Of a stretch of 16,112 nucleotides of DNA, positions 1-7,658 are shown piece after piece. Source of the DNA: a bacterium UBP8_UBA6595. Lineage in GTDB: Bacteria > Margulisbacteria > Marinamargulisbacteria > UBA6595. The stretch is from the NCBI GenBank assembly GCA_002433595.1, contig DJIL01000024.1, forward strand, positions 1-16,112, written 5' to 3'. Both the position numbers and the translations under genes were made by a program. A model generated the notes under the pieces. That model was given only the letters and a program-made list of their open reading frames with translations. It did no database searches and was not told the origin of the DNA. Within the stretch, counting starts at the first letter, position 1. Each line of letters starts with the position of its first letter.

Positions 1-818
1 GAAATCAAAATACTCTCCGTTCGGCCACCCGACGCCAACCCAAACTGAGTCCCCACATCCGATACTAAATTAAACTCCACATACCGTCCCCGGCGGTACA
101 ACTGCCACTCCCGCTGGGCGTCTGTATATGCCCGCATGGACTGCTTCTTCAGTATTTCACCATAACTCGGTAAAATACTACCCAAGCCACCCTCAGCCAA
201 GGCATACCACGCATCCGCCGGTAAATCCGACCGCTTCATGTAAAACGTACCCCCAACACCCCGATGCTCTTTGCGAAATGGCAAATAAAAGTACGCGTCT
301 GCCGCTGGTTTTAACACCCCATACAAACCCGCATCCACCGCATCACACGCCGCTTTTTGATGCTGATGAAACAACGCACAATTCCCTACATCAAGATAAT
401 ACGGCGTTAAATCAGCCCCTCCCCCAAACCACCACGTAGCCACACGGCTAGCGGACTCCAATTCAAAATACCGCCAATTAAAATGGACCGTCGGCGCCAT
501 CGGATTTCTAGGGTGAATCACCCCACTAATCCCAACCGCATAAAAGGTTGCCTTGGGATCGTCTATCCCCAAGTCCTCTAAATCAATATCCAACACCTGA
601 ATCATACGGTCGGTTAACGGCCCCTGAACCTCGGACACATTCACTCCCCCCCGTTCAATAACCACCCCATCATCCAACACACCGGTTAAGCCACCCCCAC
701 CCGATGCATACGTCCACGGGTCTTTGTAAAACGCCCCCCCATCAATGGCTTCCAAACCCGAAATAATCTGAGCCTGCGCATCATACACTAAACGAGCCAT
801 TGCGGCACGCATGGTCAT
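1..818 (-). CDS. hemF: Oxygen-dependent coproporphyrinogen III oxidase HemF (C-terminus cut off by the window edge)
   Basis: HemF converts coproporphyrinogen III to protoporphyrinogen IX with oxygen, a late step of heme synthesis in the cytosol. I translated the minus strand by hand; the frame stays open to base 1, giving 272 codons, so about 30 C-terminal residues are missing compared with the roughly 300 of the family. Family signatures are present in order: AGGGG-like SGGGG near residue 40, HPRNP, HFNWRYFE, WWFGGGADLTPYY, YRRGRYVEFNL and SGGRTESIL. One departure is HRGVGGTFYMK where most homologues have RRGIGG followed by FFDD. The start ATG at 818 overlaps the hemL stop as ATGA; a second in-frame ATG at 812 is also possible. 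It is translationally coupled to hemL and probably shares its promoter. Two runs of seven G lie inside the coding strand (646-652 and 734-740). Confidence 0.95.
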   Translation of the reverse strand, partial: MTMRAAMARLVYDAQAQIISGLEAIDGGAFYKDPWTYASGGGGLTGVLDDGVVIERGGVNVSEVQGPLTDRMIQVLDIDLEDLGIDDPKATFYAVGISGVIHPRNPMAPTVHFNWRYFELESASRVATWWFGGGADLTPYYLDVGNCALFHQHQKAACDAVDAGLYGVLKPAADAYFYLPFRKEHRGVGGTFYMKRSDLPADAWYALAEGGLGSILPSYGEILKKQSMRAYTDAQREWQLYRRGRYVEFNLVSDVGTQFGLASGGRTESILI

Positions 819-2011
819 TGCGTGGCTAAAAATTCATCCAAGCCCCGCACCATTGCCGCGACATCCGACGCATCGTGAACCGATGATACAAAATAAGCTT
901 CAAATGGCGACGGTGGGATCAACACACCCGCCGCTTTCATCGCTGCATAATACGATGGAAACAAGGCGGTTTGACTCTGTTGTACATCCGCAAATGATTT
1001 TGGGCATTTATCTGAAAAAAAGACCGATAGCATCGAGCCAACCTGTGCTACCGATACCGGCGTTGCATACCGAGCACTGCACGCTCGCAGTTCCGCTGCC
1101 AAGGTTGTGGCGGTCGCAGCTGCGCGTTCAGAGGCCTGCGTCTGAATAATGGTATCAATGGCGGCAATCCCGGCTGCCATACACAAGGGGTTCCCACTAA
1201 AGGTACCCGCCTGATACACCGAGCCCTTGGGTGAAAAATAATGCATATATTCCGTTCGGCCACCCACAACGGCACAGGGGAGCCCACCCCCCACGACTTT
1301 GGCCAGACAGGTGATATCCGGCTGAATAGTATACAACGACTGGGCCCCACCCAACGCAGACCGAAATCCCGTCATCACTTCATCAAAAATTAATAAACTC
1401 CCCGATGCGGATGTTAACGACCGCAATGTGGTTAAAAACCCCGGTTCTGGCGCAATCACACCCATGTTGCCACACACCGGCTCCACAATAATACCGGCAA
1501 TAGACTCCGATTCCATTAAAGCCTGAACAGAAGCGCTGTCATTGTAATCGCATAATAAACGATCGGTATCAGCACCGGGCGTTATATGCCCATGGTAGCA
1601 CCCCCGAAATTGAATGATTTTAGACCGGCCCGTAATGCCCCGCGCCAATCGCATGGCATTAAGCGTGGCCTCCGCACCAGAATTTACAAATCGCATCGTC
1701 TGCATGGTGGGATAAACCGATTGAATGCGTTTGGCAAATTCAGCCTCAAGCACCGAACAGGCCCCAAAAACGGTACCCAGCTGCACTTGTTGAGTAACCG
1801 CTGAAACTACCGCTGGATGCGCATGGCCCAATAATAATGGACCATATGCCAATACATAGTCCACATAGACCGTTCCGTCTAAGGCCGTGACTTTGGACCC
1901 CGACCCCGATTGAATGAAGAGCATCTCACCATCGCCAGATGCGCCCGTTCGAATGGGGCTATTGACCCCGTCAACGAGGTAGTGTTTAGCGGTTTCAGCG
2001 GCGGTATTCAT
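815..2011 (-). CDS. hemL: Glutamate-1-semialdehyde 2,1-aminomutase HemL, with shortened lid loop
   Basis: A PLP enzyme that isomerises glutamate-1-semialdehyde to 5-aminolevulinate, the last step of the C5 route to tetrapyrroles. With the start used here it has 398 residues against about 426 usually. Visible landmarks are DGVNSPIR near the N-terminus, RFVNSGAEAT, GCYHGH, FDEVMTGFR, the PLP lysine in CLAKVVGGG (Lys238), VYQAGTFSGNP and SPFEAYFVSSVH. The frame extends upstream to an ATG at 2062, but the family N-terminus fits ATG 2011, with AAGAG about 9 bases upstream; ATG 2017 is an alternative. Between YHGH and YND only 13 residues occur where E. coli HemL has 35, so most of the mobile lid over the active site is missing. 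All else matches HemL closely, so a different aminotransferase is less likely. Confidence 0.92.
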   Translation of the reverse strand: MNTAAETAKHYLVDGVNSPIRTGASGDGEMLFIQSGSGSKVTALDGTVYVDYVLAYGPLLLGHAHPAVVSAVTQQVQLGTVFGACSVLEAEFAKRIQSVYPTMQTMRFVNSGAEATLNAMRLARGITGRSKIIQFRGCYHGHITPGADTDRLLCDYNDSASVQALMESESIAGIIVEPVCGNMGVIAPEPGFLTTLRSLTSASGSLLIFDEVMTGFRSALGGAQSLYTIQPDITCLAKVVGGGLPCAVVGGRTEYMHYFSPKGSVYQAGTFSGNPLCMAAGIAAIDTIIQTQASERAAATATTLAAELRACSARYATPVSVAQVGSMLSVFFSDKCPKSFADVQQSQTALFPSYYAAMKAAGVLIPPSPFEAYFVSSVHDASDVAAMVRGLDEFLATQ

Positions 2012-2076
2012 GCTCATATCTCTTATGGTACCATTGAGTATATGATTGCAACCAGATCCCACACCCCTCAGTCGCT
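2012..2076. promoter_or_regulatory. Divergent promoter region between hemL and menB
   Basis: The only space from which the heme pair (minus) and the menB run (plus) can be started locally. It contains a perfect 10-base palindrome ATGGTACCAT at 2025-2034, and TATGAT at 2041-2046 could serve as a -10 for menB, but no convincing -35 lies 16-18 bases upstream of it. No clear Shine-Dalgarno precedes menB. That promoters lie here is inferred from the gene directions, not from strong motifs. Confidence 0.4.
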
Positions 2077-2985
2077 ATGACTGTGTATTCACCCTTAATG
2101 AATCCAGACTATTGGCAAGCCCCTGAATGGGCGACCGATGATCTGACCTATCACATTAGCCACGATGGCCAAACAGCTCGAGTTGCGTTTAATCGGCCCG
2201 AGGTTTTAAATGCCTTTCGACCCGAAACCGTGGATCAGTTATTAATGGTACTGGCCCGTATTCACCATGAATCGCGCATTGGCGTTGTACTATTAACCGG
2301 CAATGGGCCGTCCCAAAAGCATGGAAAGTGGTCGTTTTGCACGGGCGGCGACCAAAACGCACGCGGGCCTAATGGGTATCAGTATGCCGCTGACACTCAT
2401 AACTCCAAGACCGAGGCTAGCCCAAAACCACTGGGGCGATTGCATATTTTAGAAGTCCAGCGAGCCATTCGGTTTTTGCCCAAAGTGGTGATGGCTGTTG
2501 TGCCCGGTTGGGCGGCTGGTGGGGGGCATTCTTTGCACGTTGTGTGCGACTTAACGCTAGCATCCAAAGACCATGCCCAGTTCAAACAAACCGATGCCGA
2601 TGTGGCCAGTTTTGATGGCGGGTACGGCTCCGCCTATTTGGCCAAACAAGTGGGGCAAAAAAAAGCTCGAGAAATTTTTTTCTTAGGTGAAACGTATGAT
2701 GCAGAAACAGCGGCTGCGATGGGAACGGTGAATCGGGTGTGTGGGCATGAAAACTTGGAATCTGATGCCTGTCAGTGGGCGGAACTCATTAATCAAAAAT
2801 CACCCACAGCGATTCGCATGCTTAAGTACGCCATGAATTTGCCCGATGATGGGATGGTTGGGCAACAGTTGTTTGCCGGTGAAGCCACACGCTTGGCCTA
2901 TGGAACCGATGAAGCCATTGAAGGCCGTGCGGCCTTTTTAGACAAACGACCGGTGGACTATACGTCATTTCCTTGGGCATTTTAA
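2077..2985 (+). CDS. menB: 1,4-dihydroxy-2-naphthoyl-CoA synthase MenB (aspartate, bicarbonate-independent type)
   Basis: A crotonase-fold enzyme that closes the second ring of naphthoquinone from o-succinylbenzoyl-CoA in menaquinone synthesis. It has 302 residues, longer than the 285 of E. coli. Motifs: FNRPEVLNAFRPETV (about 38-52), FCTGGDQ (87-92), GRLHILEVQ, GWAAGGGHSLHVVCDLTLAS (oxyanion hole, 144-163), QTDADVASFDGG (171-182) and the family tail GQQLFAGEATRL. Asp173 sits where E. coli MenB has the glycine that lets bicarbonate bind as catalytic base; an aspartate there marks the bicarbonate-independent class known from Mycobacterium tuberculosis, and the whole protein reads very like that enzyme. 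Ser178 and Asp180 match the other active-site residues. No other men gene is in the window. The start has no obvious Shine-Dalgarno; ATG 2098 is an alternative. Confidence 0.94.
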   Translation: MTVYSPLMNPDYWQAPEWATDDLTYHISHDGQTARVAFNRPEVLNAFRPETVDQLLMVLARIHHESRIGVVLLTGNGPSQKHGKWSFCTGGDQNARGPNGYQYAADTHNSKTEASPKPLGRLHILEVQRAIRFLPKVVMAVVPGWAAGGGHSLHVVCDLTLASKDHAQFKQTDADVASFDGGYGSAYLAKQVGQKKAREIFFLGETYDAETAAAMGTVNRVCGHENLESDACQWAELINQKSPTAIRMLKYAMNLPDDGMVGQQLFAGEATRLAYGTDEAIEGRAAFLDKRPVDYTSFPWAF

Positions 2986-2987
2986 GG

Positions 2988-3749
2988 ATGCGCCTGTCCC
3001 TATTAGGCACCGGGTGGCTGGGGAGCGCCCTCGCCAAGCATTATATAGCCCAGGGCTGGTCGGTCATGGGAAGTACCACAAACGAGGACCCTAAAATTTC
3101 GGGCTTGCAGCATGTGCCCATTCAACTGTCCGCCACGCACACAGACCCATTGCCTAGCGAATTTTTTAATACAGACTGTCTAATTGTCACCCTGCCATTT
3201 CGGCGAAGCTTCATTGATCCGATGGATTATTTAAAGCAGTGCGAAACATTAAGCCCTTTATTGGATCCCAGTGTGATTCAGCACGTAATTTTCACCTCCT
3301 CAACCGGCGTATACCCCAATCATGGCCAACTGGCCAAAGAATCGGATTCAATTGTACCCGAAACCGACCGCCAACGGGCATTGTTAGCCGTTGAGGATTA
3401 TTTTTTATCGAGCCCTGTACCCGCAACAGTCGTTCGATTGGGCGGGTTGTATGGGCCAGGGCGTGAAAAAGGCCGGTTTATTGCGGCTCGGAAAGCCCGT
3501 GGTCAGGCATTAGGGGGCGGAACCCCAGTGAACATGATTCATTTATATGATTGTATTAAGCTAATTACAGCGATTATTCAAAAACAAAAAACCAATACAA
3601 TTTACAACGGGGTTCACCCCGGCCACCCAACAAAGTCCCGGTTTTATGGCATAAATCTAGGCAATGATTGTTTAGAACACAAGCGTGTCTGTTCACAAAA
3701 AGCAACCGATGAACTGGGGCTTGTCTTTCAAAATCATGCTACACTGTAA
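2988..3749 (+). CDS. YeeZ-like atypical SDR family NAD(P)-binding protein
   Basis: A 253-residue Rossmann protein closest, by eye, to E. coli YeeZ, whose substrate is unknown. The N-terminal nucleotide site is LLGTGWLGSALA (residues 4-15), followed by GSTTNED, a LIVTLPFRRS stretch, FTSSTGVYP, RLGGLYGPGR with KGRF, and IYNGVHPGHP. The Tyr-x3-Lys catalytic pair of classical SDRs is not visible, as in YeeZ-type relatives. The C-terminal part after HPGHP is about 18 residues shorter than in YeeZ before the final ATDELGL segment. The frame can be extended to a TTG at 2973 inside menB; I chose ATG 2988, two bases after the menB stop. It is probably cotranscribed with menB, though nothing ties it to menaquinone. 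Confidence 0.75.
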   Translation: MRLSLLGTGWLGSALAKHYIAQGWSVMGSTTNEDPKISGLQHVPIQLSATHTDPLPSEFFNTDCLIVTLPFRRSFIDPMDYLKQCETLSPLLDPSVIQHVIFTSSTGVYPNHGQLAKESDSIVPETDRQRALLAVEDYFLSSPVPATVVRLGGLYGPGREKGRFIAARKARGQALGGGTPVNMIHLYDCIKLITAIIQKQKTNTIYNGVHPGHPTKSRFYGINLGNDCLEHKRVCSQKATDELGLVFQNHATL

Positions 3750-3759
3750 TAAATTTGTT

Positions 3760-4392
3760 ATGAATAAACAGTCTATATTTAAATTAGTATTCCTTATAGC
3801 AATCATTGGATCACTTAGCCTAGGCCTTGTCCGCACAGATGCCTTAAATTGGCTTCAAAGCGGCGGGCTTGACCCCCATAGCCTGGTCACACAAATTCTA
3901 TTTTCCGGCCTTATTGGGTTACTATCTATAACGCTGTTACCCACATCGCCGTTATTAATAGCCAGTGGCTATTTATTTGGGCCCCTCCTGGGGGGTGCGT
4001 TATCTTTAGCCGGTCTTCTATTGGGCGCGTTAATCGCCTTTGGATTGACCCGATACTGTTTGTATGAATTTATTCGAAGCCAACTCTTTCGTCGGTTTCC
4101 AAAATTATCTAAGCTAGACCAGTCGGTTCAGAATAATGGGTTTTTTGTTGCAATCACAATTCGCTTTTTGCCTATTCCAGCATGGGCCATTAATTATGGC
4201 TTATCGCTATCCCCCATTCGATTCGTTGACTATACAGTCGGCAGTTTAATTGGTTTGGCTCCGATTGTATTTATTATTGTCAATATCGGCAGTCATTTAA
4301 CAAATATTAAAAGCATTGGCTTTATTATCTCAATTATTTTATATGTATTATTTTTAGCTGCTGCAGCACTATACCGAAGAAAAAAACTCTAA
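3760..4392 (+). CDS. TVP38/TMEM64 (VTT domain) family membrane protein
   Basis: A 210-residue integral membrane protein with about five or six hydrophobic stretches (near residues 8-24, 43-60, 66-97, 128-150, 160-177 and 186-204). The VTT-domain hallmarks are present: PTSPLLIASGYLFGPLLGG (61-79), a polar loop with FRRFPKLSKLD, and TIRFLPIPAWAINYGL (133-148) leading into the last helices. Related bacterial proteins (YdjX/YdjZ, TVP38) are inner-membrane proteins of uncertain function; eukaryotic relatives include lipid scramblases. The open frame reaches back to 3685 inside the SDR gene, but ATG 3760, ten bases after that gene's stop, gives the expected N-terminus with a basic residue before the first helix. 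The 3' end is seven bases from the kinase gene. Confidence 0.85.
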   Translation: MNKQSIFKLVFLIAIIGSLSLGLVRTDALNWLQSGGLDPHSLVTQILFSGLIGLLSITLLPTSPLLIASGYLFGPLLGGALSLAGLLLGALIAFGLTRYCLYEFIRSQLFRRFPKLSKLDQSVQNNGFFVAITIRFLPIPAWAINYGLSLSPIRFVDYTVGSLIGLAPIVFIIVNIGSHLTNIKSIGFIISIILYVLFLAAAALYRRKKL

Positions 4393-4399
4393 ATTTTCC

Positions 4400-5329
4400 A
4401 TGCGCTTATCTAATTTAATTCATGCCGACGATTCGGATCATGTCTCTTTTTGTCACAATGGCCACACCTATCGCATAGGCGAATGCATTGGTAAAGGCGG
4501 ATTCGGATCTGTGTTTTCAGTTTTAGGAAAACCCCAATTGGTGATTAAGAAAATTCCCATAAAAAGTAGCCAGCACTATCAACTCATTCAAAAAGAGATT
4601 GAGTTAACGCGTGTTCGGCTCAATCACCCCTTTATTCTTCGCAGCTTTGAATTCCAGTATGATTCCGGCAATCAAACCGTATATATTTTATATGAACGTA
4701 TTCAAGGGAGCTCATTGTATACGCATATTCAGCAGTGGGGCTCCAATCAACCCCCGCTGCCCAACGCATGGCTCGCCTGCCAGTGGCATATTGCCCGCCA
4801 GGTCTGTTGTGGCCTGCATTACTTACATACCCAAGGCTTTACCCATCGCGATATTAAACCGCATAATATTATGGTTCAAAATAGTCCCTTGCATGCCAAA
4901 ATTATTGATTTTGGATTAAGTCAACCGAGCCATGAAAACCGGGGACTAGGCGGAAGCAAAACATACAATGCTCCTGAAAAACTGGATCCGGCTTATCCAC
5001 AAACTCACGCAGTTGATCTGTGGAGCCTGGGCTGTTTATTATTTCACTTGTTTTTTTATAAAACCATTTTTTCTCATTCAAAAACAACCGCATTTAATAA
5101 AAAAGAAATAGCTATAATCCCAACAATTCATCGTCGGATCACGCAGCATATTGATGCACTACTGACAACGTCTAAACCAGAAGTTGCCTGCGTATTGCCG
5201 CTTATTCGTCACTTGTTACAGTTAGATCCAAATCAACGACCGTCCGCACATGAAGCTCATGGCTACCTGCAACACAACCAACCCAGTGGAATGCACTATA
5301 CCGCATTCAGTTCAAGTGATTTACACTAA
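4400..5329 (+). CDS. Eukaryote-like (Hanks-type) serine/threonine protein kinase, soluble
   Basis: A 309-residue protein that is almost only a kinase domain. All catalytic elements can be read: glycine loop GKGGFGSVF (31-39), ATP lysine in LVIKK (Lys50), a likely helix-C Glu66, HRDIKPHNIM (Asp151 as base, Asn156), DFGL (Asp170), activation segment ending in APE (191-193) and DLWSLGCLL (Asp206) in helix F, then an RPSA segment like the subdomain XI arginine motif. It should therefore phosphorylate Ser or Thr. Unlike PknB-type bacterial kinases it has no transmembrane helix, PASTA or other sensor domain, so it is cytosolic or exported by an unseen route. It follows the VTT gene by seven bases and its last nine bases overlap the end of ctaA on the other strand. 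Its substrate and partner phosphatase are unknown; none is encoded nearby. Confidence 0.9.
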   Translation: MRLSNLIHADDSDHVSFCHNGHTYRIGECIGKGGFGSVFSVLGKPQLVIKKIPIKSSQHYQLIQKEIELTRVRLNHPFILRSFEFQYDSGNQTVYILYERIQGSSLYTHIQQWGSNQPPLPNAWLACQWHIARQVCCGLHYLHTQGFTHRDIKPHNIMVQNSPLHAKIIDFGLSQPSHENRGLGGSKTYNAPEKLDPAYPQTHAVDLWSLGCLLFHLFFYKTIFSHSKTTAFNKKEIAIIPTIHRRITQHIDALLTTSKPEVACVLPLIRHLLQLDPNQRPSAHEAHGYLQHNQPSGMHYTAFSSSDLH

Positions 5330-6286
5330 TTTTAATCGAATAGCACTGCTGAATACTAAGGCAATAAGGACTAATCCCACTAATTGATGCAAAGACGCTA
5401 GGTGCGTGGGCACTAAGTAAACTAAAGTCATAATGCCCAATGCAATTTGTATACCAACTACCACGCAAATCCCCAAACAAATTCGTTTTAATGCTGATGA
5501 TGAGCCTTTAGCTTGAGTCAAAACTAGTATAGAAGCAATTGCAATTAAACCGCCAAAAAACCGATGGATCCACTGCATAACATAAGGGTGCGGTTCTTGA
5601 ATAGGTAGCCATTGACCATTCATTAATGGAAATGTATTGTAACCAATACCCGCATCCAAACCCGCAACAATAGCCCCGAGCATAATTTGAACCGCAATCA
5701 TTCCACACAATCCCCACAAAGCATAGCGCATTCGTGGCAAACAAAATAGTGGCGCCCACGATCGAGCCAATAAACCCACACACAATAACAACAGCACCGT
5801 TGCCAATGACAGATGAATCATGAGTGCATAGGGGCTGACCGATGGCATATTAACTAACCCAGTTTGCACCATGAGCCACCCCACAATGCCCTGCATAACC
5901 ACGCAAAAAAATACCACGCTAGCCGACCACCACCGGCGAATACCAAACACAATCGCACCCAATAGTGCAACGAGTCCCACAATACGGCCCATAATACGAT
6001 GAAACCATTCCCAAAAAAAGAGCCACTTAAATTGCGCCAAGGAAATACCTTGCATCACTTTTTGATACTGCGGGTAAGCCTGATACCGTAAAAACTCACG
6101 CTGCCAATCGGTGCCTGTTATGGGTGGCAAAATTCCGCCAATGGGCCGCCAATCGACCATCGATAAACCCGCTTCATATAAACGGGTTAGTCCGCCAACA
6201 AGTACCGTGGCAAAGACCAACCCAATGACGAGCCATAACCACGAATTAAATAATTTAGATGTGAATGGGTCGGTGTTCGGTCGCAT
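5321..6286 (-). CDS. ctaA: Heme A synthase CtaA/COX15
   Basis: An integral membrane monooxygenase that oxidises the methyl group of heme O to make heme A for aa3-type cytochrome oxidase. The 321 residues form about eight hydrophobic helices. The four histidines expected for the two heme sites are seen: His96 in EWFHR, His158 in MIHLSLA, His241 in WIHRFFGG and His300 in SLHQLVG. The first loop has GGLTRLYEAGLSMVDWRPI and ILPP, the COX15-like form best known from alphaproteobacteria and mitochondria, and it has no cysteine pair like that of Bacillus CtaA. The start ATG lies 32 bases inside the end of lpd on the same strand, so it is probably the last gene of the sucA-sucB-lpd transcript. Its 3' end overlaps the kinase gene. 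No oxidase subunit or ctaB is present here. Confidence 0.93.
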   Translation of the reverse strand: MRPNTDPFTSKLFNSWLWLVIGLVFATVLVGGLTRLYEAGLSMVDWRPIGGILPPITGTDWQREFLRYQAYPQYQKVMQGISLAQFKWLFFWEWFHRIMGRIVGLVALLGAIVFGIRRWWSASVVFFCVVMQGIVGWLMVQTGLVNMPSVSPYALMIHLSLATVLLLLCVGLLARSWAPLFCLPRMRYALWGLCGMIAVQIMLGAIVAGLDAGIGYNTFPLMNGQWLPIQEPHPYVMQWIHRFFGGLIAIASILVLTQAKGSSSALKRICLGICVVVGIQIALGIMTLVYLVPTHLASLHQLVGLVLIALVFSSAIRLKLV

Positions 6287-7655
6287 CCAAGGCCGCCTCC
6301 TTTAACGCCTCGCTAAATGTGGGATGTGGGGCACACATCCGTGCAATATCTTCAGCTGATGCCCGATATTCCATGGCTGTAACTGCCGAATGAATTAAAT
6401 CGGCTACCCGTGGACCCATCATATGAATACCAAGAACCTCATCTGTTTGTGCATGCGTAAGAACTTTAATAAATCCATCCGATTCTTCGGCTGCCCGTGC
6501 ACGACCACTCGCTTTGAATGGGAATTTTCCCGATCGGTAATCAATAGTATCGGCTTTTAACTCAGCTTCTGTTTTGCCAACAGCCGCAACCTCTGGCCAA
6601 GTATAAACAACACCAGGAATACAATTATAGTCCAAATGAGGGCGCTGGCCGGCCATTGTTTCCACACACACAACCGCTTCTTCTGATGCCTGATGTGCGA
6701 GCATATAGGCTTTATGCCCCCACGCATCCCCCGAAATAACATCGCCAATTGCATAAATACTGGGGCATGTTGTTTGATAAGTTGAAGATACCGGTATGCG
6801 GCCCCGGGTATCCACTGAAATGCCAAGATCAGTCAGACCCAACGCCTCAGTGTACGCCCGTCGTCCCACAGCAACCAAGACAACCTCCGCCTTAATTGTT
6901 ATTTCAGAATCTTTTTGTTTTGCACTCACTGTTGCTGTTGTTTTATTAACCGTGCATCCAGTTACTTCAGTCCGAGTATGAATAGCAATACCCAGTTTTT
7001 TCAAACTTTTTTGTAACGCCCGACCCAAATCTAAATCCATGGCTGAAATCAAGCCATTGGCATACTCAACAATGGTGACTTCCGTTCCTAAACGCGCATA
7101 CACAGAGGCTAATTCAACACCAATAACCCCCCCACCAATAACAACCATTGTTTTGGGTATTTTTTTTAGTGATAAGGCTTCTGTTGAGGATAATATTCGT
7201 ACGCCATCAAATGGAACCGTTGGCAATGGCGTGGGTTCAGAACCCGTCGCAATTAAAATTCGTTTGGCCGCAAGCGTTTGATTATCTACAGACACTTGAT
7301 TGGGAGCAACCACCCGTGCTTCGCCATACACAACGGTAATGCCATGCTTATTCATCAAATAGTCAATGCCACTAACAGTTGAGTTCACCACATCTTGTTT
7401 GCGGGCCATCATTTGTTTAAAATCAAGGCCCAGTTCTTTAATTTTAATGCCGTGAACTGAAAATTTAGAAGCGGCTTGATGGTAGTGCTCCGATGAGTCC
7501 AGCAATGCTTTTGACGGGATACAGCCCACATTAAGACACGTGCCGCCTAATGTTTTTCGTTTTTCAATTAACGTTACGGTCATTCCCAACTGTGCCGCGC
7601 GAATGGCCGCCACATATCCACCAGGCCCAGCCCCAATTATGATTAAATCCACCAT
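6255..7655 (-). CDS. lpd: Dihydrolipoyl dehydrogenase (E3)
   Basis: A flavoprotein of 466 residues that reoxidises the dihydrolipoyl arm of 2-oxoacid dehydrogenase complexes and passes electrons to NAD+. Seen: FAD-binding GAGPGGYVAAIRA (8-20), the redox disulfide in GGTCLNVGCIPSK (Cys40 and Cys45), the NAD-binding VVIGGGVIGVE, the second FAD motif YAIGDV, and the C-terminal HPTFSEALKEA with catalytic His444 and Glu449. It starts three bases after the sucB stop, which makes it the dedicated E3 of this 2-oxoglutarate dehydrogenase; it may serve other complexes too. Length and motifs are normal. Confidence 0.97.
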   Translation of the reverse strand: MVDLIIIGAGPGGYVAAIRAAQLGMTVTLIEKRKTLGGTCLNVGCIPSKALLDSSEHYHQAASKFSVHGIKIKELGLDFKQMMARKQDVVNSTVSGIDYLMNKHGITVVYGEARVVAPNQVSVDNQTLAAKRILIATGSEPTPLPTVPFDGVRILSSTEALSLKKIPKTMVVIGGGVIGVELASVYARLGTEVTIVEYANGLISAMDLDLGRALQKSLKKLGIAIHTRTEVTGCTVNKTTATVSAKQKDSEITIKAEVVLVAVGRRAYTEALGLTDLGISVDTRGRIPVSSTYQTTCPSIYAIGDVISGDAWGHKAYMLAHQASEEAVVCVETMAGQRPHLDYNCIPGVVYTWPEVAAVGKTEAELKADTIDYRSGKFPFKASGRARAAEESDGFIKVLTHAQTDEVLGIHMMGPRVADLIHSAVTAMEYRASAEDIARMCAPHPTFSEALKEAALDATEHRPIHI

Positions 7656-7658
7656 ACT

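Noticed and set aside
128..439. Plus-strand frame of 103 codons at the left end
   Set aside because: It is antisense to hemF, rich in Pro, His and Thr as expected from the complement of Gly-rich codons.
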